A DNA stretch of 64,000 nt from Vibrio nitrifigilis (GTDB lineage Bacteria; Pseudomonadota; Gammaproteobacteria; Enterobacterales; Vibrionaceae): contig NZ_JADPMR010000001.1 in assembly GCF_015686695.1 (NCBI RefSeq), positions 1,488,001-1,552,000 on the forward strand, written 5' to 3'. The notes under the pieces were generated by a model. That model made no database searches, had not been told where the DNA came from, and saw nothing but the letters and a program-made list of their open reading frames with translations. Position 1 is the first letter of the stretch. Each line of letters starts with the position of its first letter. Shown in pieces: positions 9,570 through 18,815 of the stretch. The position numbers were made by a program, and so were the translations under genes.

Positions 9570-10292
9570 GTGATAGTTGGTCCATATATAAACGGTGCAT
9601 GTGTCTTAATTGGTGGGATTGGCGGGGCATTATTAAGCTCAAAAATGCCCGAGCGCATTCGTACTACCATGCCAGTGATTTTCGGTGGTGTCTCCATGTG
9701 TATGGGGATCATGCTGGTGATTAAAGGCGCGAATATGCCTGTCATGGTGTTATCGATAGTGCTTGGTACGTTATTTGGGGAGTTAGTCTACCTTGAAAAA
9801 GGCATTGCCAAATTAGGAAGTAAAGCCAAGGGGTTAGTCGAGCTTGTTACCCGTTCAGAACCCGGCACGAACGAATCACAAGCGGACTTTTTAAATGCAT
9901 ATGTGGCGATTATTGTGTTGTTTTGTGCTAGTGGCACAGGGATATTTGGTGCGATGCATGAAGGGATGACCGGTGATGCATCTGTTTTGATTGCAAAATC
10001 CTTCTTAGACTTTTTCACCGCGAGCATCTTTGCCACGACATTGGGTTATTCGGTTGCGGTCATCGCGATTCCTCAAGCGATGATACAGCTGGGTTTGGCT
10101 TATGGCGCAACGGTTATTATGCCACTGACTACACCGATGATGCAGGCTGATTTTACGGCCGCGGGTGGGGTATTAATGTTCGCTACCGGTTTTCGTATTT
10201 GCGGTATTAAGAGCTTCCCTGTAGCCAATATGCTGCCAGCATTAGTTATTGTGATGCCTATTTCATCGTTATGGACCAGTGTGTTCGGTTAA
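9570..10292 (+). CDS. DUF554-family membrane protein
   Basis: A 240-residue polytopic membrane protein recognised as DUF554: N-terminal GPYINGACVLIGGIGGALL, then several Gly-rich hydrophobic helices (about seven) with LGTLFGELVYLEKGI after the third. It starts at GTG 9570, directly abutting the UbiX stop TAA, with GGGAGAG upstream, so it is translationally coupled into the decarboxylase operon. Function is unknown in the family. Its place behind ubiD/ubiX suggests transport of the aromatic acid or its product, which is an inference from context only. A strong terminator follows. Confidence 0.8.
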   Translation: MIVGPYINGACVLIGGIGGALLSSKMPERIRTTMPVIFGGVSMCMGIMLVIKGANMPVMVLSIVLGTLFGELVYLEKGIAKLGSKAKGLVELVTRSEPGTNESQADFLNAYVAIIVLFCASGTGIFGAMHEGMTGDASVLIAKSFLDFFTASIFATTLGYSVAVIAIPQAMIQLGLAYGATVIMPLTTPMMQADFTAAGGVLMFATGFRICGIKSFPVANMLPALVIVMPISSLWTSVFG

Positions 10293-10310
10293 TCCCATTA
10301 AGTATCAAGC

Positions 10311-10339
10311 AAAATGCCTCCGATGATGGAGGCATTTTT
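10311..10339 (+). terminator. Terminator of the decarboxylase operon
   Basis: Stem AAAATGCCTCC / GGAGGCATTTTT with a 6-base loop, 18 bases after the DUF554 stop codon. Confidence 0.9.
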
Positions 10340-10367
10340 GTCGGTAACTTACGCACTGATTAGGGCA

Positions 10368-10565
10368 CTATTTGGTGATGACGCTCTTTTTTTCACTTTC
10401 ATCCACTTGCAGAGTAAATACATCCGGGCGCGCGTAGTGGCCTACCACATCAAGGTCATAACGGGCTTTAGCAATGTCACCCATATCGATTTCTGCGGTA
10501 AGCAAGCCTTCTTTATTGGTCATTGGCATAAAGCGCGCTAAAGATATGTTATTTAACGATGCAAT
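10368..10565 (-). pseudogene. Nitrilase C-terminal remnant
   Basis: Read on the minus strand in phase with the stop TAG at 10368-10370, this segment encodes a stretch including LLTAEIDMGDI, DLDVVGHYARPDVF and TLQVDE. These match the C-terminal region of nitrilase/cyanide-hydratase enzymes (the A-D-I-D-x-x-x-I ... GHYxRPDVF pattern). The catalytic Glu-Lys-Cys region is absent. Its open frame is bounded upstream by the TGA stop of the LysR gene, with which it is in phase. It is best read as what is left of a nitrilase gene after deletion. About 60 residues remain. Confidence 0.72.
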
Positions 10566-11468
10566 TCAGTGGATTAAAGCAGTATTTAATACCTGATCTC
10601 TCAACCATTGGTGTGCCGGATCTGAATGTGAACGTGGGTGCCATAGCATGACCAACTCAAATGAGGGTGGTGTAAAAGGTAGTTCAATAATTTGTAGTTC
10701 GGGATCATTTGTTACCAGACGACTTGGTAACATAGCAACCAAATCCGATTGTTTAATACTATCAATCAGAAAGTAAAAATTAGGCACCGATAGAACAACG
10801 TTACGTTCAATCCCCAGCGCTTTTAGGAGTGTATCTGTTTCTCCACTAAAGCCTCCGCCGTTAGGTGAAACAATGGCATGTTTTAAGCCTGAAAACTGTT
10901 TTAGATCGATTTTGGGTCGAAGTGAGGGATGTGTTTTCCTTGCAGTCAAAACGTAATGTTCGGTTAGCAATATTCTACTCTTCAACTCTCCAAGGGAATC
11001 ATCTCTTACATGAAATGCGATATCGATTTCTCCTCGTTCCAGTTGACGTACCAATTTGTCTGGAATCATATGCTTAATAGCTAATTTCGAGTGGCTTGAT
11101 TGGCCAATAAGATTTTTCATTACTGGCTTGATGACTATGAATTCAGCATAATCAGCGGCGGCTATTTTCCATGTTTTGTTCTCTAATACGGGGTTAAATA
11201 CTTGGTTGTTATTTAATGTCATTTCTAATGATTGTAGAGCGTTTCTTAGAGGTTGACGTAACTCTTCTGCAAGTAGAGTAGGCTTCATTCCACGTGATGA
11301 TGGAATCAATAATGGATCATTAAACAGTTCCCTCAATTTAGCTAGGTGAACGCTTACTGAAGGTTGTGATAGATGTAACCTTTGTGCTGCACGAGTAACG
11401 TTGTGTTCAGTCAGTAACACGTCCAACGTCTTCAATAGATTTAAATCTGTAGTAGCAAAATTAATCAT
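10566..11468 (-). CDS. LysR-type transcriptional regulator
   Basis: LysR regulator of 300 residues. HTH at about 5-65 contains TDLNLLKTLDVLLTEH and AAQRLHLSQPSVSVHLAKLR; the form resembles the NodD/NahR-like LysR branch. An effector-binding domain follows. It is divergent from the NAD(P)H oxidoreductase gene with a 90-base gap, which is probably its target. A nitrilase remnant lies just downstream on the same strand, so its ancestral target may have been lost. Confidence 0.88.
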   Translation of the reverse strand: MINFATTDLNLLKTLDVLLTEHNVTRAAQRLHLSQPSVSVHLAKLRELFNDPLLIPSSRGMKPTLLAEELRQPLRNALQSLEMTLNNNQVFNPVLENKTWKIAAADYAEFIVIKPVMKNLIGQSSHSKLAIKHMIPDKLVRQLERGEIDIAFHVRDDSLGELKSRILLTEHYVLTARKTHPSLRPKIDLKQFSGLKHAIVSPNGGGFSGETDTLLKALGIERNVVLSVPNFYFLIDSIKQSDLVAMLPSRLVTNDPELQIIELPFTPPSFELVMLWHPRSHSDPAHQWLRDQVLNTALIH

Positions 11469-11558
11469 ACTAATACCAAGTATTTCAGTAATTAATTTCT
11501 AATATAACAGAGAAGTTCTTAGGATAAATCATCCATCTATTGTTAGTAGGAAAATGAT

Positions 11559-12341
11559 ATGAATATCCTTATTGTGTATGCTCACCCAGCACCTGAGTCA
11601 TTTAATGCCGCTTTAAAGACAGAGATAGTCTCTTACTTAGATAGTCAGGGGCATCACGTACAGATTTCGGATTTGTATGCGATGCGCTGGAAGTCTACTC
11701 TGGATGAAGGTGACATGCCGCAACGAGATTCTAGTGTTCCTTTTCACCCATCTCGAGATTCACAAATTGCCTTTGAATCGGGAACTCAAAGTAATGACAT
11801 TCAGGTAGAACAAGAGAAACTCCTCTGGGCTGACGCGGTTATTTTTCAATTTCCACTCTGGTGGTTTTCTATGCCAGCCATAATGAAAGGCTGGTTTGAA
11901 AGGGTATACGCCTATGGTTTTGCCTATGGTTATGGGGAACATTCTGATGTTCATTGGGGAGACCGTTATGGTGAAGGAAATCTATCGGGGAAGCGGGCGA
12001 TGTTATTAGTTACTGTTGGTGGATGGGAGAGCCATTACAGTGCAAGGGGTGTCAATGGACCGATTGAAGATATCCTTTTCCCGATTAATCACGGTATGTT
12101 GTTTTATCCTGGATTTGATGTGTTACCACCAATGGTGATTTATCGAGCGGGTAAGATGGATACTCAGCGATTTTCCAAAATAAAGTTAGAACTCCATGCT
12201 CGCTTAAATGGTTTAGATTCGATTAAGCCAATTTCATATCTGAAACAAAATGGCGGCGCCTATCGAATCCCTGAATTGACGTTGAAGGATGGGGTTAATG
12301 AGGATAAGCAGGGCTTTGATGCTCATTTGATATCAAAATAA
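11559..12341 (+). CDS. Flavodoxin-fold NAD(P)H dehydrogenase (quinone), MdaB/NQO1-like
   Basis: Soluble flavin oxidoreductase of 260 residues with the flavodoxin-like fold. It begins with the FMN/FAD-binding ILIVYAHPAPESFN motif and has FQFPLWWFSMPAIMKGWFER at about residues 95-114, the segment typical of NQO1, MdaB and KefF-type enzymes. LVTVGGWESHY forms the later flavin-contacting loop. The likely role is two-electron reduction of quinones or nitro compounds using NAD(P)H, often a response to toxic electrophiles. GTAGGAAAATGAT precedes the ATG. The divergent LysR gene is the probable regulator. Confidence 0.85.
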   Translation: MNILIVYAHPAPESFNAALKTEIVSYLDSQGHHVQISDLYAMRWKSTLDEGDMPQRDSSVPFHPSRDSQIAFESGTQSNDIQVEQEKLLWADAVIFQFPLWWFSMPAIMKGWFERVYAYGFAYGYGEHSDVHWGDRYGEGNLSGKRAMLLVTVGGWESHYSARGVNGPIEDILFPINHGMLFYPGFDVLPPMVIYRAGKMDTQRFSKIKLELHARLNGLDSIKPISYLKQNGGAYRIPELTLKDGVNEDKQGFDAHLISK

Positions 12342-12349
12342 GGAATGAA

Positions 12350-12377
12350 GTCGCGTAGACTTCAACGTTTACGCGAC
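12350..12377. terminator. Hairpin between convergent genes
   Basis: Stem GTCGCGTA / TACGCGAC with a 12-base loop between the oxidoreductase and the GH5 gene, which converge. The T-run is weak on both strands, so terminator activity is tentative. Confidence 0.5.
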
Positions 12378-12393
12378 CTATTTACTATAAATT

Positions 12394-13716
12394 CTAAGGC
12401 TCAATCCCTAATGCGCTATTTAGCTCAAACGTATCGGTGGTCGCCCAATTTTGCCATTTGGTGGCGATGTCGTCGGCGGTATCGTTGGTGAGATCCGGGC
12501 GCGATGGCCAATAGGTTGGGTCATACCAACCCCAAAAGTTAGGAGCGGTGCCGTTAACGGCTTTATAAGAATAAGACCACATACTCCAACTGAGCCCAGC
12601 GTCATCAAATTCATTGATAGCGTATTGCCAAACCGATGACGTGGTTTGGAAGGTGTTGAATTCACCAATATAACCAGGCACATTCCAATCTTTATGATTT
12701 TCGAAGTCTTCCACTTGGTTTTCGATGCCAGCTTCAATAGTGGAGGCGCTGGTGGTGGTACCTCCATCTGAATCCCACTGATATTCGTGCATTTCATACA
12801 CAATGTTGGTCCAGCCGTAATCATCGGGATCAGGCAGTTGGTCCCAGTTCCAATTACCAAACGTACCTTCAATCATGATCATGCGGTTAGGATCGGCTTC
12901 TCGAACTGCATCGTAAAACAGATCATACACACTTAGCACTTCATTAGTATCGGCAGTTGTCCAACTGGTGCTAGTATCACTGCGAACATCAGGTTCGTTT
13001 AATAAATCGAAGGCCGCTATCGTGTTATTACCTTTATAGTGGGCTGCGATTTTTTTCCAGAGCCACGCGGTCATGGTTTGGTCGTCTTCAGAATCCCATA
13101 ATTCGTTGGTATCAGCTCTACCAGTGTGAGATTGCAAGCTTTGGCTACCAATCGCCCCATGCATATCAATAATCACATAGACATTATTATCGGTACACGC
13201 GTTAATAATATTATCGAGCACATCAAAGGCATCATCACGAAATCCCGATTCTGTTGGATTGTCCAAATCGAAAAATTGCCCCCACCACACAGGAATACGT
13301 ACTACATTAAACCCTGCGTTGGCGATGTTCTCGATGTCACTTTCTTGAATCCATGACTCTTGATAAGTTTTCATAAGTTCGCGCTGCGTGGTGACACCAA
13401 ACCGATCGTTGAGTGTTTCCATAACCGAATAGGAATCGGTAAGAGGATCGTCGTTGGCATCGACGGGGGACATATAGTTTTCTAATACAAACCAGCCACC
13501 TAGGTTAAACCCCTTGAGTTGCACGGTATCGCCATCTTCGTTAACGATGTGAGTACCACTGGTACTCAGGAGGCTTAAAGAGGAATCATTCAGTGTTGAG
13601 CTATTTTGCGAACTGATTGAATCGTCACTGCTATTGCTACTACTTCCACTTGCACTGTTGCATCCCGCGGTGGCAATGATGCTTAACAGAGACAGTGTGA
13701 CTATTTTTTTATTCAT
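12394..13716 (-). CDS. Lipoprotein glycoside hydrolase family 5 (beta-glucanase-like)
   Basis: A 440-residue secreted lipoprotein: signal peptide ending in TAGC (lipobox, Cys19), then a Ser/Asn-rich linker to about residue 55, then a GH5 TIM barrel. The acid/base Glu is in DLLNEPD and the nucleophile Glu in YIGEFNTF. VQLKGFNLGGWFVLE, VRIPVWW and DMHGAIGSQ are typical of GH5 exo- or endo-beta-glucanases; the HGAxGSQ loop recalls 1,3-beta-glucanase-like members. The protein should be anchored to the outer membrane and cleave a plant, fungal or algal beta-glucan. No carbohydrate-binding module is present. Substrate cannot be fixed without a subfamily assignment. Confidence 0.85.
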   Translation of the reverse strand: MNKKIVTLSLLSIIATAGCNSASGSSSNSSDDSISSQNSSTLNDSSLSLLSTSGTHIVNEDGDTVQLKGFNLGGWFVLENYMSPVDANDDPLTDSYSVMETLNDRFGVTTQRELMKTYQESWIQESDIENIANAGFNVVRIPVWWGQFFDLDNPTESGFRDDAFDVLDNIINACTDNNVYVIIDMHGAIGSQSLQSHTGRADTNELWDSEDDQTMTAWLWKKIAAHYKGNNTIAAFDLLNEPDVRSDTSTSWTTADTNEVLSVYDLFYDAVREADPNRMIMIEGTFGNWNWDQLPDPDDYGWTNIVYEMHEYQWDSDGGTTTSASTIEAGIENQVEDFENHKDWNVPGYIGEFNTFQTTSSVWQYAINEFDDAGLSWSMWSYSYKAVNGTAPNFWGWYDPTYWPSRPDLTNDTADDIATKWQNWATTDTFELNSALGIEP

Positions 13717-13989
13717 TTTATAAGGTTTACATTTGTATGAATTTTAAGTCATGTAACTATACGTATACGAACAAATTTATCAATAATAATTTTGAGGTAT
13801 TTCAGTTTTAAACGTATTTTGTTTATTTGAATGAGAGTGAATAAAATAGATAATGTTTATATGGGAAATACTTTTCAGTCATTATTTATTATTGTTTATA
13901 TATTAAGTATTTTTCTTGGTGATAGGTGTAGTAATAATATAAGCGATCTTTTATATAACGAGGGTGATTATTATCGCGGCTGGGTTGAG

Positions 13990-15354
13990 TTATATCTCAC
14001 ATAATGGCGTTTCATAAGCCACAACTTGATTTCGCCCGCTGCGTTTAGCCTGATACATGGCGGAATCGGCTTGTTGCAACAGTTTGCTAAAGGTCACTTT
14101 TGCACAACGCGTGGTAACGCCAATACTTACTGTAAGATTAATTTCTCCTTGCTCGGTATTTAGCGGGTTTTTCTCTATGGATTGACGAATTCGCTCGCCC
14201 ACTTCTATGGCTTCATTTAGAGTCACTCGAGGTAATAGGATGGCAAACTCTTCGCCCCCAATTCTGCCTAGCACATCGATGTCTCGTAAGTTTTTTTCGC
14301 ACTGTTTACAAAAATGGATTAACGCCTTATCACCAATGTGATGACCATAAGTGTCATTGATCTGCTTAAAATGGTCGAGATCAAGCGCTAGGATTGAAAT
14401 TGGGCGATTACGCTGTTCGTAAAGTTTAAATTGATGTTTTGCATAACTCGCAAGATAGCGCTTGTTATAGACTTTGGTTAATGGATCTGTTGTTGCAGCA
14501 ATGTAGAGCTCATCTTCATATTGTGCGCGGTTTTCAGAGTCTTTTTTCAACACCAGTCGTACAATCGCTAAAGCTGCACCCAGTAGTAACAATAAAAATA
14601 ATGCGATATAAGGCAGGTATACATCAATAATTTCAGTGATATGCCATGAGATCCGAGCAACCGGAACCCCATTGAGCTCATGTAAAAATATCGAACCATC
14701 ATATCGTTTAGCATGGGCATTAATATAAAGTGGCGGCAAATCATATTCGTTGGCAAAACGCATGACTTCGTTCGGATCGAGCTTGCGAGAAAAGGCCAAT
14801 AAACTGCTAGACAATACCTTTTGCGTTGCTTTGTCGATAAATGGATCGGCAATCATATAAAAGACGTCGCCATCGATTACTGTATAAAAGGTGTGTCCGA
14901 TGAAACGTTCATCGCGTTGTTTGGCAAGTGCTAATTTGCGATTTATTGAGGGGGACTGAAAAATATCATTCACATATTTAAGCGCTTGTTTATCGATACC
15001 GCCAAGTAATTCTGCTTGATGATTAGGCTTTACCAGCGCGATAAAACTTAAGTTGTAATGCTCGGGTAAAAACTCAGTGTAGTTGAGTTTCATCCAGTCG
15101 ACATCGTGCTCGATAATGGTTTTTTGATATCCTAAATTCCAACTGGTGTATTCGTAAGATAGGTCGATCATACGTAAGCTATCGTGTTTAATTGATGCCT
15201 GTACACGGCCAATCATCTCTTGTTTAGTTTGGTTATCAATTATATGAAAAAAGAATACGATCAAACAGATACTAGTAATCACCATGGAGATGATCAGCCA
15301 CGATATGGTAGATACAACCGACGTAGCGCTAAAGTATTTTTGTTCGTTAATCAT
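13990..15354 (-). CDS. CHASE4-GGDEF diguanylate cyclase, paralogue 1
   Basis: Membrane diguanylate cyclase of 454 residues making c-di-GMP from two GTP. A transmembrane helix at about 18-40 is followed by a periplasmic CHASE4-like domain (YEYTSWNLGYQKTI, then VDWMKLNYTEF). A second helix lies at about 245-268 and a GGDEF domain at about 285-445. The active site is GGEEF, preceded at the right distance by an RxxD inhibitory site (RDID), so catalysis and product inhibition are both expected. It is the third of three tandem paralogues on this strand and the most divergent at its N-terminus (MINEQKYFSATSV). It has its own 189-base upstream gap. Confidence 0.92.
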   Translation of the reverse strand: MINEQKYFSATSVVSTISWLIISMVITSICLIVFFFHIIDNQTKQEMIGRVQASIKHDSLRMIDLSYEYTSWNLGYQKTIIEHDVDWMKLNYTEFLPEHYNLSFIALVKPNHQAELLGGIDKQALKYVNDIFQSPSINRKLALAKQRDERFIGHTFYTVIDGDVFYMIADPFIDKATQKVLSSSLLAFSRKLDPNEVMRFANEYDLPPLYINAHAKRYDGSIFLHELNGVPVARISWHITEIIDVYLPYIALFLLLLLGAALAIVRLVLKKDSENRAQYEDELYIAATTDPLTKVYNKRYLASYAKHQFKLYEQRNRPISILALDLDHFKQINDTYGHHIGDKALIHFCKQCEKNLRDIDVLGRIGGEEFAILLPRVTLNEAIEVGERIRQSIEKNPLNTEQGEINLTVSIGVTTRCAKVTFSKLLQQADSAMYQAKRSGRNQVVAYETPLCEI

Positions 15355-15543
15355 GCTCTAACAGCCCATCACCAAGTTCATTCGTTCAGCGCAAATTTAG
15401 GGTACGCCAGTTGGAAAGAGGCGGATTATAGAGCAAATAATCAGCAGGTCATCAAATTTTTAATGTTATTTACACAGATTTTGATTTGATTCACTATCGA
15501 AAAATTGCCCAAGAAACTTTACGAACATAACTCTATGAGTGCG

Positions 15544-16890
15544 TTACCCTTTGTAAGAAACAACCTGATTTCGACCCGATTCTTTAGCTTGATACATTGC
15601 TTCATCTGCTTCTCGAAGTAGATCTTCGAAACTAATGCCATTTCTTCTAGTCGTAACACCAATGCTTACTGTAATTGTGACTAGCGCTGGCCCTACATCC
15701 AATGGTGTTTTATTCAAATCAGTACGAATTCGTTCCGCGATGATAGTGGCATCTTCTAACTCTGCACCGGGTAAAATAATTGCAAATTCCTCACCACCAA
15801 TGCGGCCAAAGACATCGATATCTCGTAAGTTTTTATTACAAATGTCACAAAAATGAACGAGAGCCTTATCGCCAATATGATGCCCATATGTGTCATTAAT
15901 TGATTTAAAATGGTCGATATCCAACGTCAATATTGAGAGATCTTTATTGCGTTTTTCATAAAGTTTAAGTTGATGGCGAGCGTAGCTAGTGAGGTAACGT
16001 TTGTTATAGGCGTTAGTGAGAGGGTCTGTCGTCGCAGCAGAATATAATTCATCTTCATAACTTGACCGATTTTTTAAATCTGTACGTAAGACCGTGCGCA
16101 CAATAAGTAAAGCAATACACAATAATCCGACCAAAAAGATCGCAAGATATGGAACATAAGAAGTGACGGTACGTGTCATATTCCATGATATAAGACTAAT
16201 GGGGTCACCCATTAGATTATGAATGTAGAGGAAACCATCGAAACTTTGTGATGTATTGTCGACATATATTTTGGGTAAATCGTAATCTTTAGACAATTTT
16301 TGTAGTAAATCGTCGTCCAACTGTCTTGCGAATATGAGTATGCTGCCATCAAAGACAGCTTTCGTTTCTTCGTCAGTAAAAGGATCTGCTGACATAATGA
16401 AGGGAACACCATTAATTTTTGTTGTGAATATACGACCAATGTATTTATCACTCTTTGCATGCGCCAATTTAATTTTTAATTGTATGGATGGTGATTGCAG
16501 TATGCCTTGTGCGTATTTCTCTGCATTGGGGTTTGTACCTCCTAACACTTCTACACTTTTATCGGCTCTGATTAAAATGATTAGATCAAATTGATAGTAA
16601 TCAGCAAGATAATCACGATAGGTTTTATCAATCCAATCGACATCATTTTCAACAATGGTTTTTTGATAGGCCAAGTTCCAATTAGAGTATTCATAAGACA
16701 GATCTTTCAGCCGAGCGCTCTCGTGTTTGGTCGCTGCATCTATGCGATTATGCATATCGGTTTTAGACTGATTATCTATTACTGATAGGAAAAACGTCAT
16801 TAGCAAAATGCTAGCAATCATCATAGAGACGATCAGCCACGAAACGGTTGAAATAACTGAATTAGCACTAAAGTATTTTTGCTTATGCAC
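15544..16890 (-). CDS. CHASE4-GGDEF diguanylate cyclase, paralogue 2
   Basis: 448-residue paralogue of its neighbours with the same plan: transmembrane helix, CHASE4-like periplasmic domain (YEYSNWNLAYQKTI, DVDWIDKTYRDYL), second helix, GGDEF. GGEEF and RDID inhibitory site are intact. Its first residues (MHKQKYFSANSVIS) are identical to those of paralogue 3. The start appears to be GTG 16890 with no clear Shine-Dalgarno, the same as in paralogue 3. CHASE4 domains differ from each other much more than the GGDEF halves, so the three probably sense different signals but share one output. Confidence 0.92.
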   Translation of the reverse strand: MHKQKYFSANSVISTVSWLIVSMMIASILLMTFFLSVIDNQSKTDMHNRIDAATKHESARLKDLSYEYSNWNLAYQKTIVENDVDWIDKTYRDYLADYYQFDLIILIRADKSVEVLGGTNPNAEKYAQGILQSPSIQLKIKLAHAKSDKYIGRIFTTKINGVPFIMSADPFTDEETKAVFDGSILIFARQLDDDLLQKLSKDYDLPKIYVDNTSQSFDGFLYIHNLMGDPISLISWNMTRTVTSYVPYLAIFLVGLLCIALLIVRTVLRTDLKNRSSYEDELYSAATTDPLTNAYNKRYLTSYARHQLKLYEKRNKDLSILTLDIDHFKSINDTYGHHIGDKALVHFCDICNKNLRDIDVFGRIGGEEFAIILPGAELEDATIIAERIRTDLNKTPLDVGPALVTITVSIGVTTRRNGISFEDLLREADEAMYQAKESGRNQVVSYKG

Positions 16891-17116
16891 TCTTTAAATC
16901 CATACGTAAACAGAGATTAAATAGAATACCGATCAAGGTTTGAATCTCGGTGTGCCAAAGTATAGTTGAAGAAACTGGGTCTTTTTAGAAGAGATGCAAA
17001 TTACCTCAATGGAGGGAGTCGATAAATACCTCTAAAGGGTAGGTATTACAAATTGAGCACATCTTAAGTAACTGCTGAGCTCTGGGTTTTAAACGGCATT
17101 GTTTTCAAGGAAACGA

Positions 17117-18457
17117 TTAATGTGCAACAACTCTGTTGCGGCCGCTACGTTTGGCTTGATACATGGCTTCATCAGCAGCCTTGACTAGCTCAGCAAACTC
17201 GAGGCTATCTTGATGAGTCGCGACACCGATACTCACTGTTATCGTCAATTGGCGTGTGCCAATAGTGAGTGGTTCATTGTTGATTGACTTGCGAATACGT
17301 TCTGCAACTTTACAAGCATTGTCGATATCTGCGCCTGGAAGCAGAATCGCGAACTCTTCACCACCAATTCTTCCCAGCACATCTGCACCTCTAAGATTAT
17401 TACGACAAATAGTACTGAAATGAATTAACGCCGCATCGCCAACGTCATGACCGTATTGGTCGTTAATCGATTTAAAGTGATCAAGATCGAGCACCATCAA
17501 CGATAAATGGCGCTTTTGCCGTTCAAAGAGCATGATCTGGTTACGAGTGTAACTGGCAAAATATCGCTTGTTGTATGTTTGGGTAAGAGGATCTGTGGTT
17601 GCAGCAGTAAAAAGTTCATCCTCATATTGTGAACGGTCCTTTTGATCCTTTTGTAAAACCGTACGAGCAATGATCAATGCGATACCCAATAACCCTAAGA
17701 GAAATAAAGTGAGGTAAGGGACAAACGCAGTCGTTCTATGGTCGATGTGCCAAGAGAGTTGGGCCACTGGTTTCCCGTCCAACTCTTTAAGATATAGGGA
17801 ATCGTCGTATTTTTTTGCATCAGCATTGATGTGAAGAGCCGGGAGATGATAAGCCTTTACAAACTCTTTCAAAGATTGATTATCAATGATTCGCGCAAAA
17901 ACAAGCATACTACCATCGACAATCTCTTCATTTTCTTCGGTAGTAAAAGGCTGCGCTGAAATAAAAAAGGTGACGCCATCAATATTGGTAAAGTAAGTTT
18001 TGTTTAAGGCTTGCTTATCATGTTGTTTACTCCAACCAAATAGCTGTTTAAGTGAGGGCGATTGAAGTAGCTTACTGGCATATTTCTCTGCGTTTGGAGC
18101 ATTACCACCGAGTAATTCAATCTCTTCGTTGCTTTTGATTAACGCAATGACACTCATGTTGTAATGAGCAGTAAGGTAAATGGTGTATTTTTCTGTCATC
18201 CACTCAATATCGCGTTCAACAACGGTTTTTTGATAGGCTAAATCCCAGTTGGTGTACTCATAAGAAATATCAGTGTAGCGTAGGTTCTCGTGCTTAATCG
18301 AGGCGTCTACTCGGGCGGCGTCTACCGTTCTGGTTTGGTCATCAATGATATGAAAGAAGAAACTAATCAAGACGAGGCTTGAGATCATCATCGCGACAAT
18401 AAGCCATGTGATCGTGGAAATAACGGAATTAGCGCTAAAGTATTTTTGTTTATGCAC
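17117..18457 (-). CDS. CHASE4-GGDEF diguanylate cyclase, paralogue 3
   Basis: 446-residue membrane diguanylate cyclase. Transmembrane helix about 14-37, CHASE4-like sensor (YEYTNWDLAYQKTV, DIEWMTEKYTIYL), second helix about 246-272, GGDEF domain with GGEEF. The inhibitory site reads RGAD, still RxxD. Start GTG 18457; the sequence around the start, including TATGCACTCTTTAAA on the plus strand, is repeated almost exactly upstream of paralogue 2, which supports recent duplication of the pair. Each of the three genes has 190-350 bases of its own upstream DNA, so they may be separately controlled. Confidence 0.92.
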   Translation of the reverse strand: MHKQKYFSANSVISTITWLIVAMMISSLVLISFFFHIIDDQTRTVDAARVDASIKHENLRYTDISYEYTNWDLAYQKTVVERDIEWMTEKYTIYLTAHYNMSVIALIKSNEEIELLGGNAPNAEKYASKLLQSPSLKQLFGWSKQHDKQALNKTYFTNIDGVTFFISAQPFTTEENEEIVDGSMLVFARIIDNQSLKEFVKAYHLPALHINADAKKYDDSLYLKELDGKPVAQLSWHIDHRTTAFVPYLTLFLLGLLGIALIIARTVLQKDQKDRSQYEDELFTAATTDPLTQTYNKRYFASYTRNQIMLFERQKRHLSLMVLDLDHFKSINDQYGHDVGDAALIHFSTICRNNLRGADVLGRIGGEEFAILLPGADIDNACKVAERIRKSINNEPLTIGTRQLTITVSIGVATHQDSLEFAELVKAADEAMYQAKRSGRNRVVAH

Positions 18458-18815
18458 TCTTTAAACCATGTGTGAACAGTTATTTACAGCTACCAATCGC
18501 GTATAGCGTGTCTTTGTTTAAAGAAATATAGCTGAAATCCCTGAATGTTGAATAATTCTAATTGATAGTTTTGCAAGTGAACTTGGGAGTGGTTGTTTTG
18601 TCTTTAAATATTTAACAGATAGGGAAGCGACTAATTCGTTTTAACCACTTGATGAGATCGATTGGGACAGACTGATTTAGCTGTGTTGGTTGAGGAATTA
18701 AAGCAAATATATGTTGCTAGCCTATAAGCACTCTGATACTAATTAATCGTCACTATTTTATTGAATATAATGATTTTTTCATGACTGGCATGTTCGAACT
18801 ACAAAGGAAAGGTTA
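18458..18815. other. Intergenic region, divergent promoters
   Basis: AT-rich region between the divergent diguanylate cyclase 3 and methyltransferase genes. I see no gene or structured RNA. AAGGAAAGG at 18803-18811 is the ribosome site for the methyltransferase. Confidence 0.5.

Noticed and set aside
10314..10541. Plus-strand frame of 75 residues
   Set aside because: It is antisense to the nitrilase remnant, which has the real protein signal.
12420..12872. 150-residue minus-strand frame within the GH5 gene
   Set aside because: Proline-rich shifted frame of the glucanase coding sequence.
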